A stretch of DNA of 64,000 bases from Scytonematopsis contorta HA4267-MV1 (GCA_019359035.1 JAHHIC010000079.1:21334-85333), one strand, 5' to 3'. Counted from the first letter of the stretch, positions 1 through 8,352 are shown. Notes: a model not told the origin generated them from the letters alone. A program made the numbers and translations.

Positions 1-1
1 A

Positions 2-967
2 GCAAAAGGACAGAAGTATCCAGAACCTGATGATGCTGATTTTGGAGAAATCATTAATTACTATAATGCTGAGAAATCCCTGACTTCCACACCTCATGAA
101 GTTGCTGCTGGTGGATGCATTACAGTTGAGCAATTAAAATCTTGGATAGAAACTTGTGTTAATGCATTACACAATTATCCAAAGTCTACTATACCACGTG
201 TTTCGCTGGAATCTATTCAAGAAACAGAACATGAATTTTTCAGCAATAAAGAAGTTTCGGAACTAAATTTCTTTAATGACCCAACAGAAATAGGTATAGC
301 GAAAAAAACTGATAAAGCTTTAAAGCAACGTTTACTAACTTTAAAAGTAGACCAACAAAAAATTCTATTATTATATTATGGGTTTGGGCTGAATCAAGTA
401 CAGATAGCAGCTAAATTTCAAGTTACTCAAGGAACAATCGCTTCTCGTTTGAGGACAATAGAGTCGAAACTGCTAAAAACTTTATCTGAATTAAGCCAAC
501 CTAGTCAATGGATTTCACAGTATGTTAATGGTTGGCTAGTTTGTAATTACCAAGCACCAAATTACTCCCATTTAATTGATACTGCTTTAGTTGAGTCTAT
601 CAAGCAATTAAATGAAAAAGAAAAAGAAGCATTAAGACTCTGTTACGGGCAAAAGATAGATAAAAAGGTGATAGGGAATAAATTGAATATGCCTGAGTTA
701 GACTTGACAGAATTTTTAGTAAAAATCCAAGTGAAGTTAGAAATAGCCTTAATTAAAGAAATAGAAAAATACATTAATAAATACATTAAATTATGGTTAC
801 TCAAGGAATACAAGAGTATAATTAAATCGGCTTGTAATGATTTGAATGTTATTTTACAGCCTCAGCAGCAACAGATAGAAACATTTAACGCTTTTCTAGA
901 TATTTATCTAGAAAAATCTTTACAAATTTGGCAGTTAAGGCTACAAGTAGGTGAAAAAAATGTTTGA
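2..967 (+). CDS. Sigma-70-like protein with two region-4-type HTH segments (5' end outside window)
   Basis: The frame is open from base 2 to the stop at 965-967, so the true start lies left of the window; the TTG at 449 is only an internal codon. The visible 321 residues contain a sigma region-4-like helix-turn-helix (about residues 113-158, LLLYYGFGLNQVQIAAKF followed by TQGTIASRLR) and, about 80 residues later, a weaker second copy (LNEKEKEALRLCYG...). By family knowledge this would recognise a -35 element or act as a sigma-like regulator. The stop overlaps the start of the DUF1822 gene, so the two are probably translationally coupled. In cyanobacteria such sigma-like/DUF1822 pairs often sit beside CHAT-domain genes; none is visible here. 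Target genes are unknown. Confidence 0.72.
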   Translation, partial: AKGQKYPEPDDADFGEIINYYNAEKSLTSTPHEVAAGGCITVEQLKSWIETCVNALHNYPKSTIPRVSLESIQETEHEFFSNKEVSELNFFNDPTEIGIAKKTDKALKQRLLTLKVDQQKILLLYYGFGLNQVQIAAKFQVTQGTIASRLRTIESKLLKTLSELSQPSQWISQYVNGWLVCNYQAPNYSHLIDTALVESIKQLNEKEKEALRLCYGQKIDKKVIGNKLNMPELDLTEFLVKIQVKLEIALIKEIEKYINKYIKLWLLKEYKSIIKSACNDLNVILQPQQQQIETFNAFLDIYLEKSLQIWQLRLQVGEKNV

Positions 968-2198
968 CTCACATCAACTAGAAAGAGCTACCTTTAACCA
1001 ATTGCGCTTAGAAGTTTCAGCTGCAGAAAAACAGCTAGCTTGGCAGGAATCTGAAAAACATTTTAGCACCCTTTCACGTTACAACGCCTATCTTAATTCT
1101 CTTTGCTTACATTCCTTTCTCCATTACCTTCAACAATGGTTTGATGAAGAATCCACATATCATCCAATTGTACCCAATAAGGAAAATTTGCCTAGTATTT
1201 GGGGATTAATTAATGGTACAGCAATTTTATTATCCCCAAAACGAATCATTTTAATCCCTAAGGAAACAATCAATTTAGAGGAGCTATGCGTACCTCAAGA
1301 GTGGGTTGATATTCCTAAATTTGCAGGTGATTATTACTTAGCAATTCAGGTTCATTTAGGGATGGATGATGAATCTTGGCTTGAAGTTTGTGGTTTTACC
1401 ACTCATCGTCAACTAAAATATGAAGGTCAATATAATGAAAAAGACCGAACTTATTCTATAGCAGTAGAAAAATTGGTTGTCAACCTGACTGTTATGGAGG
1501 TGATGCAGGAACTTGAAATGCGAGCAGAAATTGCGGGAATACCTGTTTTACCAGAAGCCGAAGCCCAAGAATTGTTACAACTTTTAGGAAACCCGTCTAT
1601 TTATTCTCCTCGATTACAAGTTAATGTACCTTTTGAAAAATGGGCATCACTGCTGGAGAATGATAAATGGCGTCAGCAGTTGTATCAGCAACGTGTAGGA
1701 AGCTCGGTTATTAGTAGAAATGCAACTCCTGTCACTAACTTGTTAAATTGGTTGCAAAATAATTTTGAAGCTGGATGGGAATCTGTAAGTACAATTCTCA
1801 ACACTGAATCTAAGAATTTTGCTTTTGCTTTCAGACAACGTGACACTCATGTTACAGGTATTTTTGTTGAAAGAATCAAGCTAATTGATTTAGGAATGCA
1901 GCTTGGTAATCAATCTGTGGCACTATTGCTTGCTTTAACACAGGAGCAAGAACAGAAAGTTGGTATTAAAGTACAATTGCATCCAGCAAAGGGACAAATT
2001 TACTTACCAAAAAATGTAAGACTAACTTTAATTTCTTCATCGGGAACGGTTATTCAAGAATTAGAATCTCGCAGTCAAGATAACTTTATTCAACTGCCAC
2101 GATTTACCTGCCCAACAGGAAAACGTTTTAGTATTCAGGTTGCTATTAACGATTTTAGCATTACCGAAGGCTTCGCGATTGAGCCGCAAAGTTTGTAA
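960..2198 (+). CDS. DUF1822 family protein
   Basis: A 412-residue protein if it starts at the ATG at 960; a GTG at 951 in the same frame would add three residues. I prefer 960 because its ATG overlaps the stop of the upstream sigma-like gene by 8 bases, a typical coupling arrangement. It resembles cyanobacterial DUF1822 proteins: an N-terminal all-alpha stretch (ERATFNQLRLEVSAAEKQ), a central region ending in predicted binding-type beta segments (DYYLAIQVHL, WLEVCGFTTH), and a C-terminal beta-rich domain from about residue 300 (ALLLALTQEQEQKVGIKVQL). No catalytic motif, signal peptide or membrane span is seen. Biochemical function is unknown; the pairing with a sigma-like gene suggests a sensing or regulatory partner, which is inference. 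Confidence 0.75.
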   Translation: MFDSHQLERATFNQLRLEVSAAEKQLAWQESEKHFSTLSRYNAYLNSLCLHSFLHYLQQWFDEESTYHPIVPNKENLPSIWGLINGTAILLSPKRIILIPKETINLEELCVPQEWVDIPKFAGDYYLAIQVHLGMDDESWLEVCGFTTHRQLKYEGQYNEKDRTYSIAVEKLVVNLTVMEVMQELEMRAEIAGIPVLPEAEAQELLQLLGNPSIYSPRLQVNVPFEKWASLLENDKWRQQLYQQRVGSSVISRNATPVTNLLNWLQNNFEAGWESVSTILNTESKNFAFAFRQRDTHVTGIFVERIKLIDLGMQLGNQSVALLLALTQEQEQKVGIKVQLHPAKGQIYLPKNVRLTLISSSGTVIQELESRSQDNFIQLPRFTCPTGKRFSIQVAINDFSITEGFAIEPQSL

Positions 2199-2748
2199 TG
2201 TAAAACAATACCTTCGCCAAATTTAAGAACTGCTTCATCAATAATATACATACACATCACTATTAGTATACTTTTAAATTGCGTCAACAGCTAAATAGTA
2301 ACACTGTTATAATGCTTTTAGTATGCTATTAATGTATCTGCTCAATAAATAGGGGCGGACTACCATTTGAGGAACGATTTTACGTCATTTGAGGCTTGTC
2401 ACTGAGCGATTTACCCCGGATTATTGAGCGGTTATTAACTATGCATCTGCTATCCATCCTGCTTTTACATATTGAAACGAAGGGTCAACAAGCAATTCGC
2501 AATAAGCATTTATATGGCACGCTCTGCGTAAGCGCCACGCATAACGTAGTGTACCCGCAGGACTTACGCGCTCAGCGTCCGCTATGTCCATATAGGAAAC
2601 ACTACGTGTTCACTACGTTATGCGTAGCGCTTACAGATATTTTGAATTTTGAATTGTTTTGGTCAGGATTATCTTTTGTGGGCAGTTTCATTTAGCGTTC
2701 AACATACCAATTTCGCGCAAAAACACAAGTTACCAACTACTTTAGCAA
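2199..2748. other. Gene-free stretch with a foldback repeat
   Basis: No credible gene. A 99-codon open frame at 2396-2695 starts without a ribosome binding site and consists largely of the foldback repeat at 2524-2636. The remaining sequence is AT-rich without a recognised motif. Confidence 0.55.
2524..2636. repeat. Foldback (imperfect inverted repeat) element
   Basis: Arms of about 26-28 bases at 2524-2551 and 2611-2636 are near-perfect reverse complements sharing the cores CGCATAACGTAGTG and CACTACGTTATGCG. The GC-rich, direction-symmetric design is typical of small dispersed cyanobacterial palindromes. It would form a long hairpin between the DUF1822 gene and the convergent lysR gene, so it could also act in transcription termination. 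Confidence 0.6.
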
Positions 2749-3876
2749 CTACTTATGACCATAATCAGAAACCCAAGGATTAACTTGAAATTCTGCACTT
2801 AAAAAATCAATAAAACATTGGATTTTAGTTGGAATAAATCGAGTTCTTCTATATATCGCATAAATTGGTAGTGGTGTCGGCTGATAATCTGGCAGAATAA
2901 TTTTTAACTTGTTGGTTAACTTATTGGTATTTATCGGGGGAAGGCAGAGGGCAGAGGGCAGAGGGCAGAAGGGAGGAATAAGTGAAAAAGGTAACAAATA
3001 ATACCCTCTGTCCGTCTGACCGCTGCCAACGGGGTATAAAACCCCACGGGATGCACGGTGCTTGCAATCGGTTGGGGTCTGAATCCCCTTAAGAATTGCT
3101 CCTTCTGCCCTCTGCCTCCTGCCCTCTGCCTTCTTCAACACATCCCCAAATAACCAAATTGGCGAAACTGAAATTCCAATTCCAGCTAAAACAGCTTCCC
3201 TTACGGTTGTAGAATTATTTGCTTGAAAGTTACCATACACTTGGACTTTAATTATTTCTGACTGGCTTTGAAAATGCCATTCGTTGAACGTTGATAAACG
3301 TGTGTAAACAATACAATTATGATAAATTAAATCGAATGGAGTTTGGGGTTCGTCATTTTGTTGAAAATAATCAGTTGCGCCGACTGTAACCCGACGAGTG
3401 ATACCAATTCTTTGACTAATTAAAGCTGTATCTTGAACATTACCAATTCTAATTGCTACATCTACACCTGCCTCAACCAAATCAATAAATTGGTCGCTCA
3501 CAGTTAAATCAATTTTTATCTCTGGGTATCGCATTAAAAAACTTTTCATTAACGGCATAATCACAAACTGTCCGAAGGATACTGGACAATTCACCCGCAA
3601 CAAACCACTTGGATTAACCCTTTTCCCGACACTTGCTTCTGCTGCTGTCACCGCTTCCATCACTTGACGACAATGCTCAAAAAATCTCTCTCCCTCATCG
3701 GTTAAGCGCAAGCTACGAGTTGAACGTACCAATAACTGTATATCTAAATATTCTTCTAACGCTGCAATTTGCTTGCTAATGGTGGGTTGCGTCGTTTCCA
3801 TCTCCCGCGCAACTGCCGAGAAACTTCCTGTTTCTACTACACGTACAAAGCTTTTCATGCACTCTATTTTATCCAT
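2749..3876 (-). CDS. LysR-family transcriptional regulator carrying an in-frame repeat insertion
   Basis: The N-terminal 60 residues are a classic LysR winged HTH (FVRVVETGSFSAVAREM, then QPTISKQIAALEEYL and LRLTDEGERFF); a LysR substrate-binding domain follows. The start ATG at 3876 has a good ribosome site (GAGGAAT). The protein is 375 residues against about 300 for the family. The excess is explained by roughly 67 residues (after GDVLK, about residues 248-315) encoded by a copy of the dispersed repeat at 2931-3136; normal LysR C-terminal sequence resumes at KLTNKLKIILPDY. The reading frame stays open across the insert. It lies in the effector-binding domain, so activity may be altered or lost. 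The gene is divergent from the SDR gene at 4264, its probable target by the usual LysR arrangement. Confidence 0.85.
   Translation of the reverse strand: MDKIECMKSFVRVVETGSFSAVAREMETTQPTISKQIAALEEYLDIQLLVRSTRSLRLTDEGERFFEHCRQVMEAVTAAEASVGKRVNPSGLLRVNCPVSFGQFVIMPLMKSFLMRYPEIKIDLTVSDQFIDLVEAGVDVAIRIGNVQDTALISQRIGITRRVTVGATDYFQQNDEPQTPFDLIYHNCIVYTRLSTFNEWHFQSQSEIIKVQVYGNFQANNSTTVREAVLAGIGISVSPIWLFGDVLKKAEGRRQRAEGAILKGIQTPTDCKHRASRGVLYPVGSGQTDRGYYLLPFSLIPPFCPLPSALCLPPINTNKLTNKLKIILPDYQPTPLPIYAIYRRTRFIPTKIQCFIDFLSAEFQVNPWVSDYGHK
2931..3136 (-). repeat. Dispersed repeat copy 1 (inside lysR)
   Basis: Read on the minus strand it begins GAAGAAGGCAGAGGGCAGG and ends CCTTCCCCCGATAA. Internally it has short GGGG/CCCC-stemmed hairpins (such as GGGGTTTTATACCCC) and tandem GGCAGAG units. 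It is the reverse complement of copy 2 at 3892-4096, at about 90% identity by eye. Confidence 0.8.
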
Positions 3877-3891
3877 AATTCCTCGAATAAA

Positions 3892-4096
3892 GAAGGCAGA
3901 GGGCAGGAGGCAGAGGGCTTTATGAGCAATTCTTAAGGGGATTCAGACCCCAACCGATTGCAAGCACCGTGTATCCCGTGGGGTTTTATACCCCGTTGAC
4001 AGCGGTCAGACGGAACATAGGGTATTCTTTGTTACCTTTTTCACTTATTCCTCCCTTCTGCCCTCAGCACGGATGCCCTCTGCCTTCCCCCGATAA
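3892..4096 (+). repeat. Dispersed repeat copy 2
   Basis: Lies in the lysR/SDR divergent intergenic region, in opposite orientation to copy 1, so the two form a 205-bp inverted pair about 750 bp apart that flanks the 5' half and promoter side of lysR. It ends with the shared CCTTCCCCCGATAA terminus. Confidence 0.8.
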
Positions 4097-4263
4097 TTCC
4101 TAACGGGAATGAAAAAATTGTACGTTGATTCATTCCAAATAGGCATAAATTATATTCCAATCTACCTGCTTCTCAAATCTATAGCAATAAATCATGATGA
4201 ATATATCGAAGCGCAAAAAACACCGCAAAACAAGCAAACCAGTAAATTTACAAGGAGAATTTT

Positions 4264-5001
4264 ATGAATCTTAACGCATCTGTAGCTTTAGTAACTGGCG
4301 CCAATCGTGGAATCGGTAAAGCATTTGTTGAAGCATTACATCAAGCAGGTGTAAAACGTATTTATGCAACCGCACGTAATCTAAAAGCATTACAAGATGT
4401 AGTAGCCATCGCTCCGGAAAAAATTATTCCTATTGTGTTAGATGTTACCAATCCCGACCAAATCGCCCAAGTCTCACAGCAAACCCCAGATGTCAACTTA
4501 CTTATCAACAACGCAGGTGTTTTAGGTAGTGGTGGATTTTTCGCCGAAAATAGCTTAGAAACCGCTCAATGGGAAATGTCCACAAATTATTTTGGCACAT
4601 TGTACATGATTCGGACTTTTGCCCCAATTCTCAAGCAGAACGAAGGAGGTGCAATTATTAACCTGCTTTCAATTGCTTCGATTGTGAATGTACCTGTATT
4701 TGCATCTTACAGTGCTTCCAAAGCAGCATTACATTCACTGACCCAAGGTGCGCGCGCAGAACTCGCGCAACAAGGAACTTTAGTTGTAGGTGTATTCCCT
4801 GGTCCTGTAGATACTGCGATGTCAGAAGGTGTTCCTTTAGACAAAGTTCCACCCATTCAAATTGCCCAAGCAGCATTGCAAGCAGTTGAACAAGGTGACG
4901 AAGATGTGTATCCAGACCCCGTATCGCAACAATTTTTTGCAGATATTCATCAAGACCCAAAAGCAGTAGAAAAACAATTTGCTGGTATGTTACCACAGTA
5001 G
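4264..5001 (+). CDS. Short-chain dehydrogenase/reductase (SDR)
   Basis: A 245-residue classical SDR. The NAD(P)-binding motif TGANRGIG is at residues 12-19, the NNAG motif at about 82-85, the catalytic Ser in INLLSIAS and the YxxxK pair as YSASK at about 149-153. The start ATG at 4264 follows a strong ribosome site (CAAGGAGAATTTT). Length is normal for a soluble cytosolic SDR. It is divergent from a LysR gene and 330 bp upstream of a peroxiredoxin-like gene, with a dispersed repeat between, an arrangement that suggests a small LysR-controlled detoxification or redox unit. Substrate cannot be deduced from the sequence. Confidence 0.9.
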   Translation: MNLNASVALVTGANRGIGKAFVEALHQAGVKRIYATARNLKALQDVVAIAPEKIIPIVLDVTNPDQIAQVSQQTPDVNLLINNAGVLGSGGFFAENSLETAQWEMSTNYFGTLYMIRTFAPILKQNEGGAIINLLSIASIVNVPVFASYSASKAALHSLTQGARAELAQQGTLVVGVFPGPVDTAMSEGVPLDKVPPIQIAQAALQAVEQGDEDVYPDPVSQQFFADIHQDPKAVEKQFAGMLPQ

Positions 5002-5044
5002 TTTTACTAGAAACATTAACCCCTTAGAGATGCCCCTAGAGATG

Positions 5045-5275
5045 TTATCCGGGGAAGGCAGAGGGCATCCGTGCTGAGGGCAGAAGGAAGGAGTAAGTAT
5101 ATAAGGTAATAAGTAATACCCTCTGTTCAGGATGCCCGGAGCTTTCGGGGGTATAAAACCCCACGGGATGCACGGTGTCAACGTTTGCGTTGGGGTCTGT
5201 TCGCGAAGCGTGCCGAAGGCATAACCCCATCTGAACGCCTTCAGCATAGATGCCTCCTGCCCTCTGCCTTCGTTC
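5045..5275 (-). repeat. Dispersed repeat copy 3
   Basis: Same family as copies 1 and 2, here between the SDR and peroxiredoxin-like genes. On the minus strand it starts GAACGAAGGCAGAGGGC and ends CCTTCCCCGGATAA. It carries an extra segment (about 5203-5222, TTCGCGAAGCGTGCCGAAGG) not present in copies 1, 2 and 4. Confidence 0.8.
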
Positions 5276-5331
5276 ATACATTAACGTCTCTACCAAAAAT
5301 ACAAACCAGCTATACCAATTAGGACAAAATC

Positions 5332-5994
5332 ATGAAGTTACAAACCGTCCTCGATACATTCCGCGTTGAATTTCTTAATAAAATTCCTGCCGAAAGAGCC
5401 ACAATTATGCAGCGTGCGACCGATGCATTGGCAAAAGAATTTATCGAAAGAAAAAGTTTAGACGCCGGAGATATTGCAGCAGATTTTACACTAACAAATG
5501 CCATTGGCAAAGCAGTTAATTTGATAGACAAACTTGCGAAAGGAGCAGTAATCCTTACATTCTATCGAGGTGGTTGGTGTCCTTATTGTAATTTAGAATT
5601 ACGTGCATATCAACAATTATTATCGCAAATTCAATTCTTAGGTGCTTCCCTAATTGCAGTTTCTCCTCAAACTCCAGATGCATCTTTAAGTACAGCCGAA
5701 AAAAACAATTTGGAATTCGATGTGTTGAGCGATATTGGCTCAAAAGTTGCTCAAGCATACGGGATTGCTTTTACTTTACCTGATGAATTAAAACAGCTTT
5801 ACACCGAATCAGGACATGCGTTACCCGATATTAATCGTACAAATGATTGGATTTTACCAGTACCAGCAACTTTTGTTATTAATCAAAATCAGCAGATTAT
5901 TCTAGCACATATTGATGTCGATTACCGTAACCGATTAGAACCACAAGAGGCAATTTCGATTCTGCAAAAACAGCAAATTAGTCGTGTCGCTTAA
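5332..5994 (+). CDS. Peroxiredoxin-like (AhpC/TSA, thioredoxin-fold) protein
   Basis: A 220-residue thioredoxin-fold protein. The signature RGGWCPYCNLELRAYQ at about residues 80-95 provides a CxxC pair in the position of the peroxidatic cysteine, and APATFVINQNQQI with HIDVDYRNR near the C-terminus fits the fold. By family it would reduce hydroperoxides or disulfides in the cytosol. The N-terminal 45 residues are helical (ERATIMQRATDALAKEF), as in cyanobacterial proteins annotated peroxiredoxin-like. ATG at 5332 follows a weak AGGA ribosome site. It shares direction with the SDR gene and may share LysR control. Confidence 0.87.
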   Translation: MKLQTVLDTFRVEFLNKIPAERATIMQRATDALAKEFIERKSLDAGDIAADFTLTNAIGKAVNLIDKLAKGAVILTFYRGGWCPYCNLELRAYQQLLSQIQFLGASLIAVSPQTPDASLSTAEKNNLEFDVLSDIGSKVAQAYGIAFTLPDELKQLYTESGHALPDINRTNDWILPVPATFVINQNQQIILAHIDVDYRNRLEPQEAISILQKQQISRVA

Positions 5995-6009
5995 AGCTAA
6001 AAAAATTAG

Positions 6010-6112
6010 TAGTCTGTCACACCTTCTTTGATGGGTAACCTTTTTCTAGGTATTAAATATATATTTGAATACCTAATTTTCCCACCTATCAAAGATTGTG
6101 TGACAGATTCCC
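6010..6112. repeat. ~100-bp foldback (MITE-like) element
   Basis: Arms of about 28 bases are imperfect reverse complements: AGTCTGTCACACCTTCTTTG on the left and the complement of CAAAGATTGTGTGACAGATT on the right. A second nested inverted repeat (TAGGTATT / AATACCTA) sits in the middle, so nearly the whole 100 bp can fold on itself. It has the look of a MITE and lies across the 5' end of the next ORF. Confidence 0.65.
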
Positions 6113-6321
6113 AATGGTTTACTCTTGCTTCCATCACCAGAAGAAATGGAATGGCGTTAGCAATTGTAATTGGTTATTTGGTCCGAGAACACAAAGATTG
6201 GTTTCTAAATTTACCTCAACTATTAGCTGATGCTGCGGTACAAAAGCCGGAAGAACTTTTATGGGTGAATGAAGTTTTGCGTTCCAAAGCACAATCAATA
6301 TTAAGCGTGCTTACCAATTAG
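6031..6321 (+). CDS. Small hypothetical protein whose N-terminus lies in a foldback element
   Basis: About 96 codons; the first ~27 (MGNLFLGIKYIFEYLIFPPI...) are encoded by the foldback element, the rest (DSQWFTLASITRRNGMALAI... to the stop) look like ordinary protein with hydrophobic/amphipathic helices. No good ribosome site precedes the ATG. I do not recognise a family. Either the element supplied a new start to a protein fragment, or the ORF is the remaining 3' part of a gene cut by the insertion. Confidence 0.4.
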   Translation: MGNLFLGIKYIFEYLIFPPIKDCVTDSQWFTLASITRRNGMALAIVIGYLVREHKDWFLNLPQLLADAAVQKPEELLWVNEVLRSKAQSILSVLTN

Positions 6322-6372
6322 CTATTAACAATTTTTGATTAATTCATTCGTAAACCAGTACCAAAGCTGAAT

Positions 6373-6580
6373 TTATCTGGGGAAGGCAGAGGGCATCCGT
6401 GCTGAGGGCAGAAGGAAGGAGTAAGTATATAAAGTAACAAGTAATACCCTCTGTTCCGTCTGCCCGGAGCTTTCGGGGGTATAAAACCCCACCGTCTGCA
6501 CGGTGTCAACGTTTGCGTTGGGGTCTGAAACCCCATCTGAACGCCTTCTGCCTCCTGCCTCCTGCCCTCTGCCTTCGTTC
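6373..6580 (-). repeat. Dispersed repeat copy 4
   Basis: Same family as copies 1-3; minus-strand end is CCTTCCCCAGATAA. It retains the GGGGTATAAAACCCC palindromic core and the tandem GGCAGGA/GGCAGAG units. Short open frames inside it repeat those of copy 3 and are not genes. Confidence 0.8.
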
Positions 6581-6732
6581 ATCCCGTTGGACAACAACTA
6601 GTTGACAAATGTACAATTTGCTTAACCTGTCAGGAATGGGACGCCATACCCTAAGAGCAGAGGAATTGTTCGAGTTTTTCACCAATGCTTCTATCCTCTG
6701 CTAAATGCCTTCCTTGGTCAAAGCAATATATG

Positions 6733-7599
6733 CTATGGAACTTTTTTCTCCTCAAGTGTTTTCTTGACTTCAGCTAATTTGTTAAAACCATCAATGATAG
6801 CGCTCTGTGCCTCAAGCAGTTTCATCGAAGCATCCTTAACCTTTTCTGTTGCTTCAATAGCAAGTTTTTGCGCCTCTTCCGTTAATTTTTTACGGTCACA
6901 AGCATTGTTGGTCGCGTCTTCCAACTTTTTGATTGCTTCTTCAACTTTTGCTCTGGCAGCATCTAAATCTTTCTCTGCCGCTTGTGCCTTTTCTTTACCC
7001 AGATTCAGTTTATCCTGAGCTTCTTTGACTTTTTTCTGTAATTGCGTCTTGTCTGCTTCAGGTAGTTGAGAGTTTTTAATACGGTTGAGAGTGTTGGTTG
7101 CATCTGTTTGTAAAGTATCTGCTGCAATTATTGCAGCATTAGCCTTCTTCTGTATATCCCCTATGTTATTGGTGACTTGCTTAAGAATCTTTATCGCATC
7201 TTCAATCTTAGTTATATCATCCTGGGCGAGTACACTCATGCGAACCGCGTCAGTAGTTCTTTGTGCGGTCGTAGTGCGGCTCGATTCAGACTGGTTCGGC
7301 GGGCATACTTCGGGGTCAATCTTTATTTCAGTCAAGAGTTTTTCTACCGCAGCGCTTTGGGATTGCAAGTCGTCTGAGAGCTTTTGTGTTGCAGTGCGGT
7401 CGGTCTCCAGTTGAACCAGTATCTCTTCGAGCGCAACATTTTGTATTAGGTTCGGGGTGTTTAAGACTGGGGATGTTTCTTGCCTTAGTACCTGAGCATA
7501 CGCACCCGGAGACTCGCCAAGAAGTAGACCAAATAACAGCATTAATGCAGCCAGCCTGCGAGCCGACACTAACTGACGACGATTGTTTAAGTCAACCAT
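6733..7599 (-). CDS. Secreted coiled-coil protein of unknown function
   Basis: A 288-residue protein with a clear signal peptide: basic start (MVDLNNRRQLVSARR), hydrophobic core LAALMLLFGLLLG and a likely AYA-Q cleavage site near residue 36. The mature part is almost entirely heptad-like, Ala/Lys/Glu/Asp-rich helix (ADTLQTDATNTLNRIK, KVKEAQDKLNLGKEKAQAAE, EEAIKKLEDATNNA), predicting a long coiled coil. Two cysteines (EVCPPN and NNACDR) could pair in the periplasm. The ATG at 7599 has a strong ribosome site (ACAGGAGAATATC). No enzymatic motif; likely a periplasmic or extracellular structural or adaptor protein. Family not recognised. Confidence 0.72.
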   Translation of the reverse strand: MVDLNNRRQLVSARRLAALMLLFGLLLGESPGAYAQVLRQETSPVLNTPNLIQNVALEEILVQLETDRTATQKLSDDLQSQSAAVEKLLTEIKIDPEVCPPNQSESSRTTTAQRTTDAVRMSVLAQDDITKIEDAIKILKQVTNNIGDIQKKANAAIIAADTLQTDATNTLNRIKNSQLPEADKTQLQKKVKEAQDKLNLGKEKAQAAEKDLDAARAKVEEAIKKLEDATNNACDRKKLTEEAQKLAIEATEKVKDASMKLLEAQSAIIDGFNKLAEVKKTLEEKKVP

Positions 7600-7925
7600 G
7601 ATATTCTCCTGTTAAAAGTTATGTTGTACAGTCGTAGTCTGTCTAGAATAACTACTCACTTGGAAGACCAAAAAGCGATCGCTTTTTGCTCACTTTTCCA
7701 AAAACGGTTTGTTTGCAGGGATTGTGGTTTCAAATTTTACTTGTTTGCGGTTTTAAGCGTTCTTGTTTGCAGTCCCTTATAACTACGCGACGATTACCCC
7801 AATTGTCCTCAAAAATTACCTTGGAATTCATGGTTTTACCTTTAAATCATCGGGACTTTGGAGTTCCACGCCCTAATTAATTCAAAATTACTATATTAAC
7901 GGAAAAATAAGGGTTTTAGCCTTTT
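7600..7925. other. Intergenic region with three TTTGC-type iterated motifs
   Basis: No credible gene. A HIP1 palindrome GCGATCGC is at about 7675-7682. Three near-copies of (T/C)TTGTTTGC(A/G)G lie at about 7708-7717, 7741-7750 and 7762-7772. They could be binding sites for a recombinase or regulator, but no partner can be identified. Confidence 0.3.
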
Positions 7926-8191
7926 GAAGAAGGCATCTATGCTGATGGCATCCGTGCTGAAGGAGCAAACGTAGGAGGGGATATGCCTTCGGCACGCTTA
8001 TAGAACAGACAAGGCACGTTTGTAGGGGAAACTTCCCCCACAAAGCTGCCGTCCTAACCGATTGCAAACACCGTGCATCCCGTAGGGTTTTATACCCCGT
8101 TGGCTCCGGGCAGATAGAGCAGAGGTATTACTTGTTACCTTATTAACTTATTCCTTCCTTCTGCTAAATGCTAAATGCCTTCCCCGGATAA
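7926..8191 (+). repeat. Dispersed repeat copy 5 (longest)
   Basis: Starts GAAGAAGGCATCTATGCTG and ends CCTTCCCCGGATAA on the plus strand, matching the termini of copies 1-4. It carries an extra internal block (about 7960-8060) relative to copies 1 and 2 and retains the GGGTTTTATACCCCGTTGG core. Confidence 0.75.
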
Positions 8192-8352
8192 CCCAAGAAG
8201 TAAAGGCTCGGACGTACTTAGTGGGCTAAACTACTAGTTAAAATTTAAATTTGACTATAAAGACAACACTAAAAATATATAAATGCGTGAAAACTAAATT
8301 TTAGCTTTCCCTTTACCTTAAATGCCTTTTTTATTGTCAAATCTTACTACTC

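Noticed and set aside
2396..2695. 99-codon open frame after the DUF1822 gene
   Set aside because: No ribosome site, no family likeness, and most of it is a foldback repeat.
4990..5296. Two overlapping minus-strand frames between SDR and peroxiredoxin genes
   Set aside because: They lie entirely in dispersed repeat copy 3, and the same peptides reappear in copies 1 and 4.
6339..6597. Minus-strand frames of 65 and 74 codons
   Set aside because: Artefacts of dispersed repeat copy 4.
6764..7414. Plus-strand frames opposite the secreted coiled-coil gene
   Set aside because: Shadow frames; the minus-strand gene has signal peptide, ribosome site and heptad pattern.
2931..8191. Possible CRISPR array from regularly occurring G-rich repeats
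   Set aside because: Repeats are ~200-260 bp, in both orientations and kilobase-spaced; no short direct repeats with unique spacers and no cas genes.
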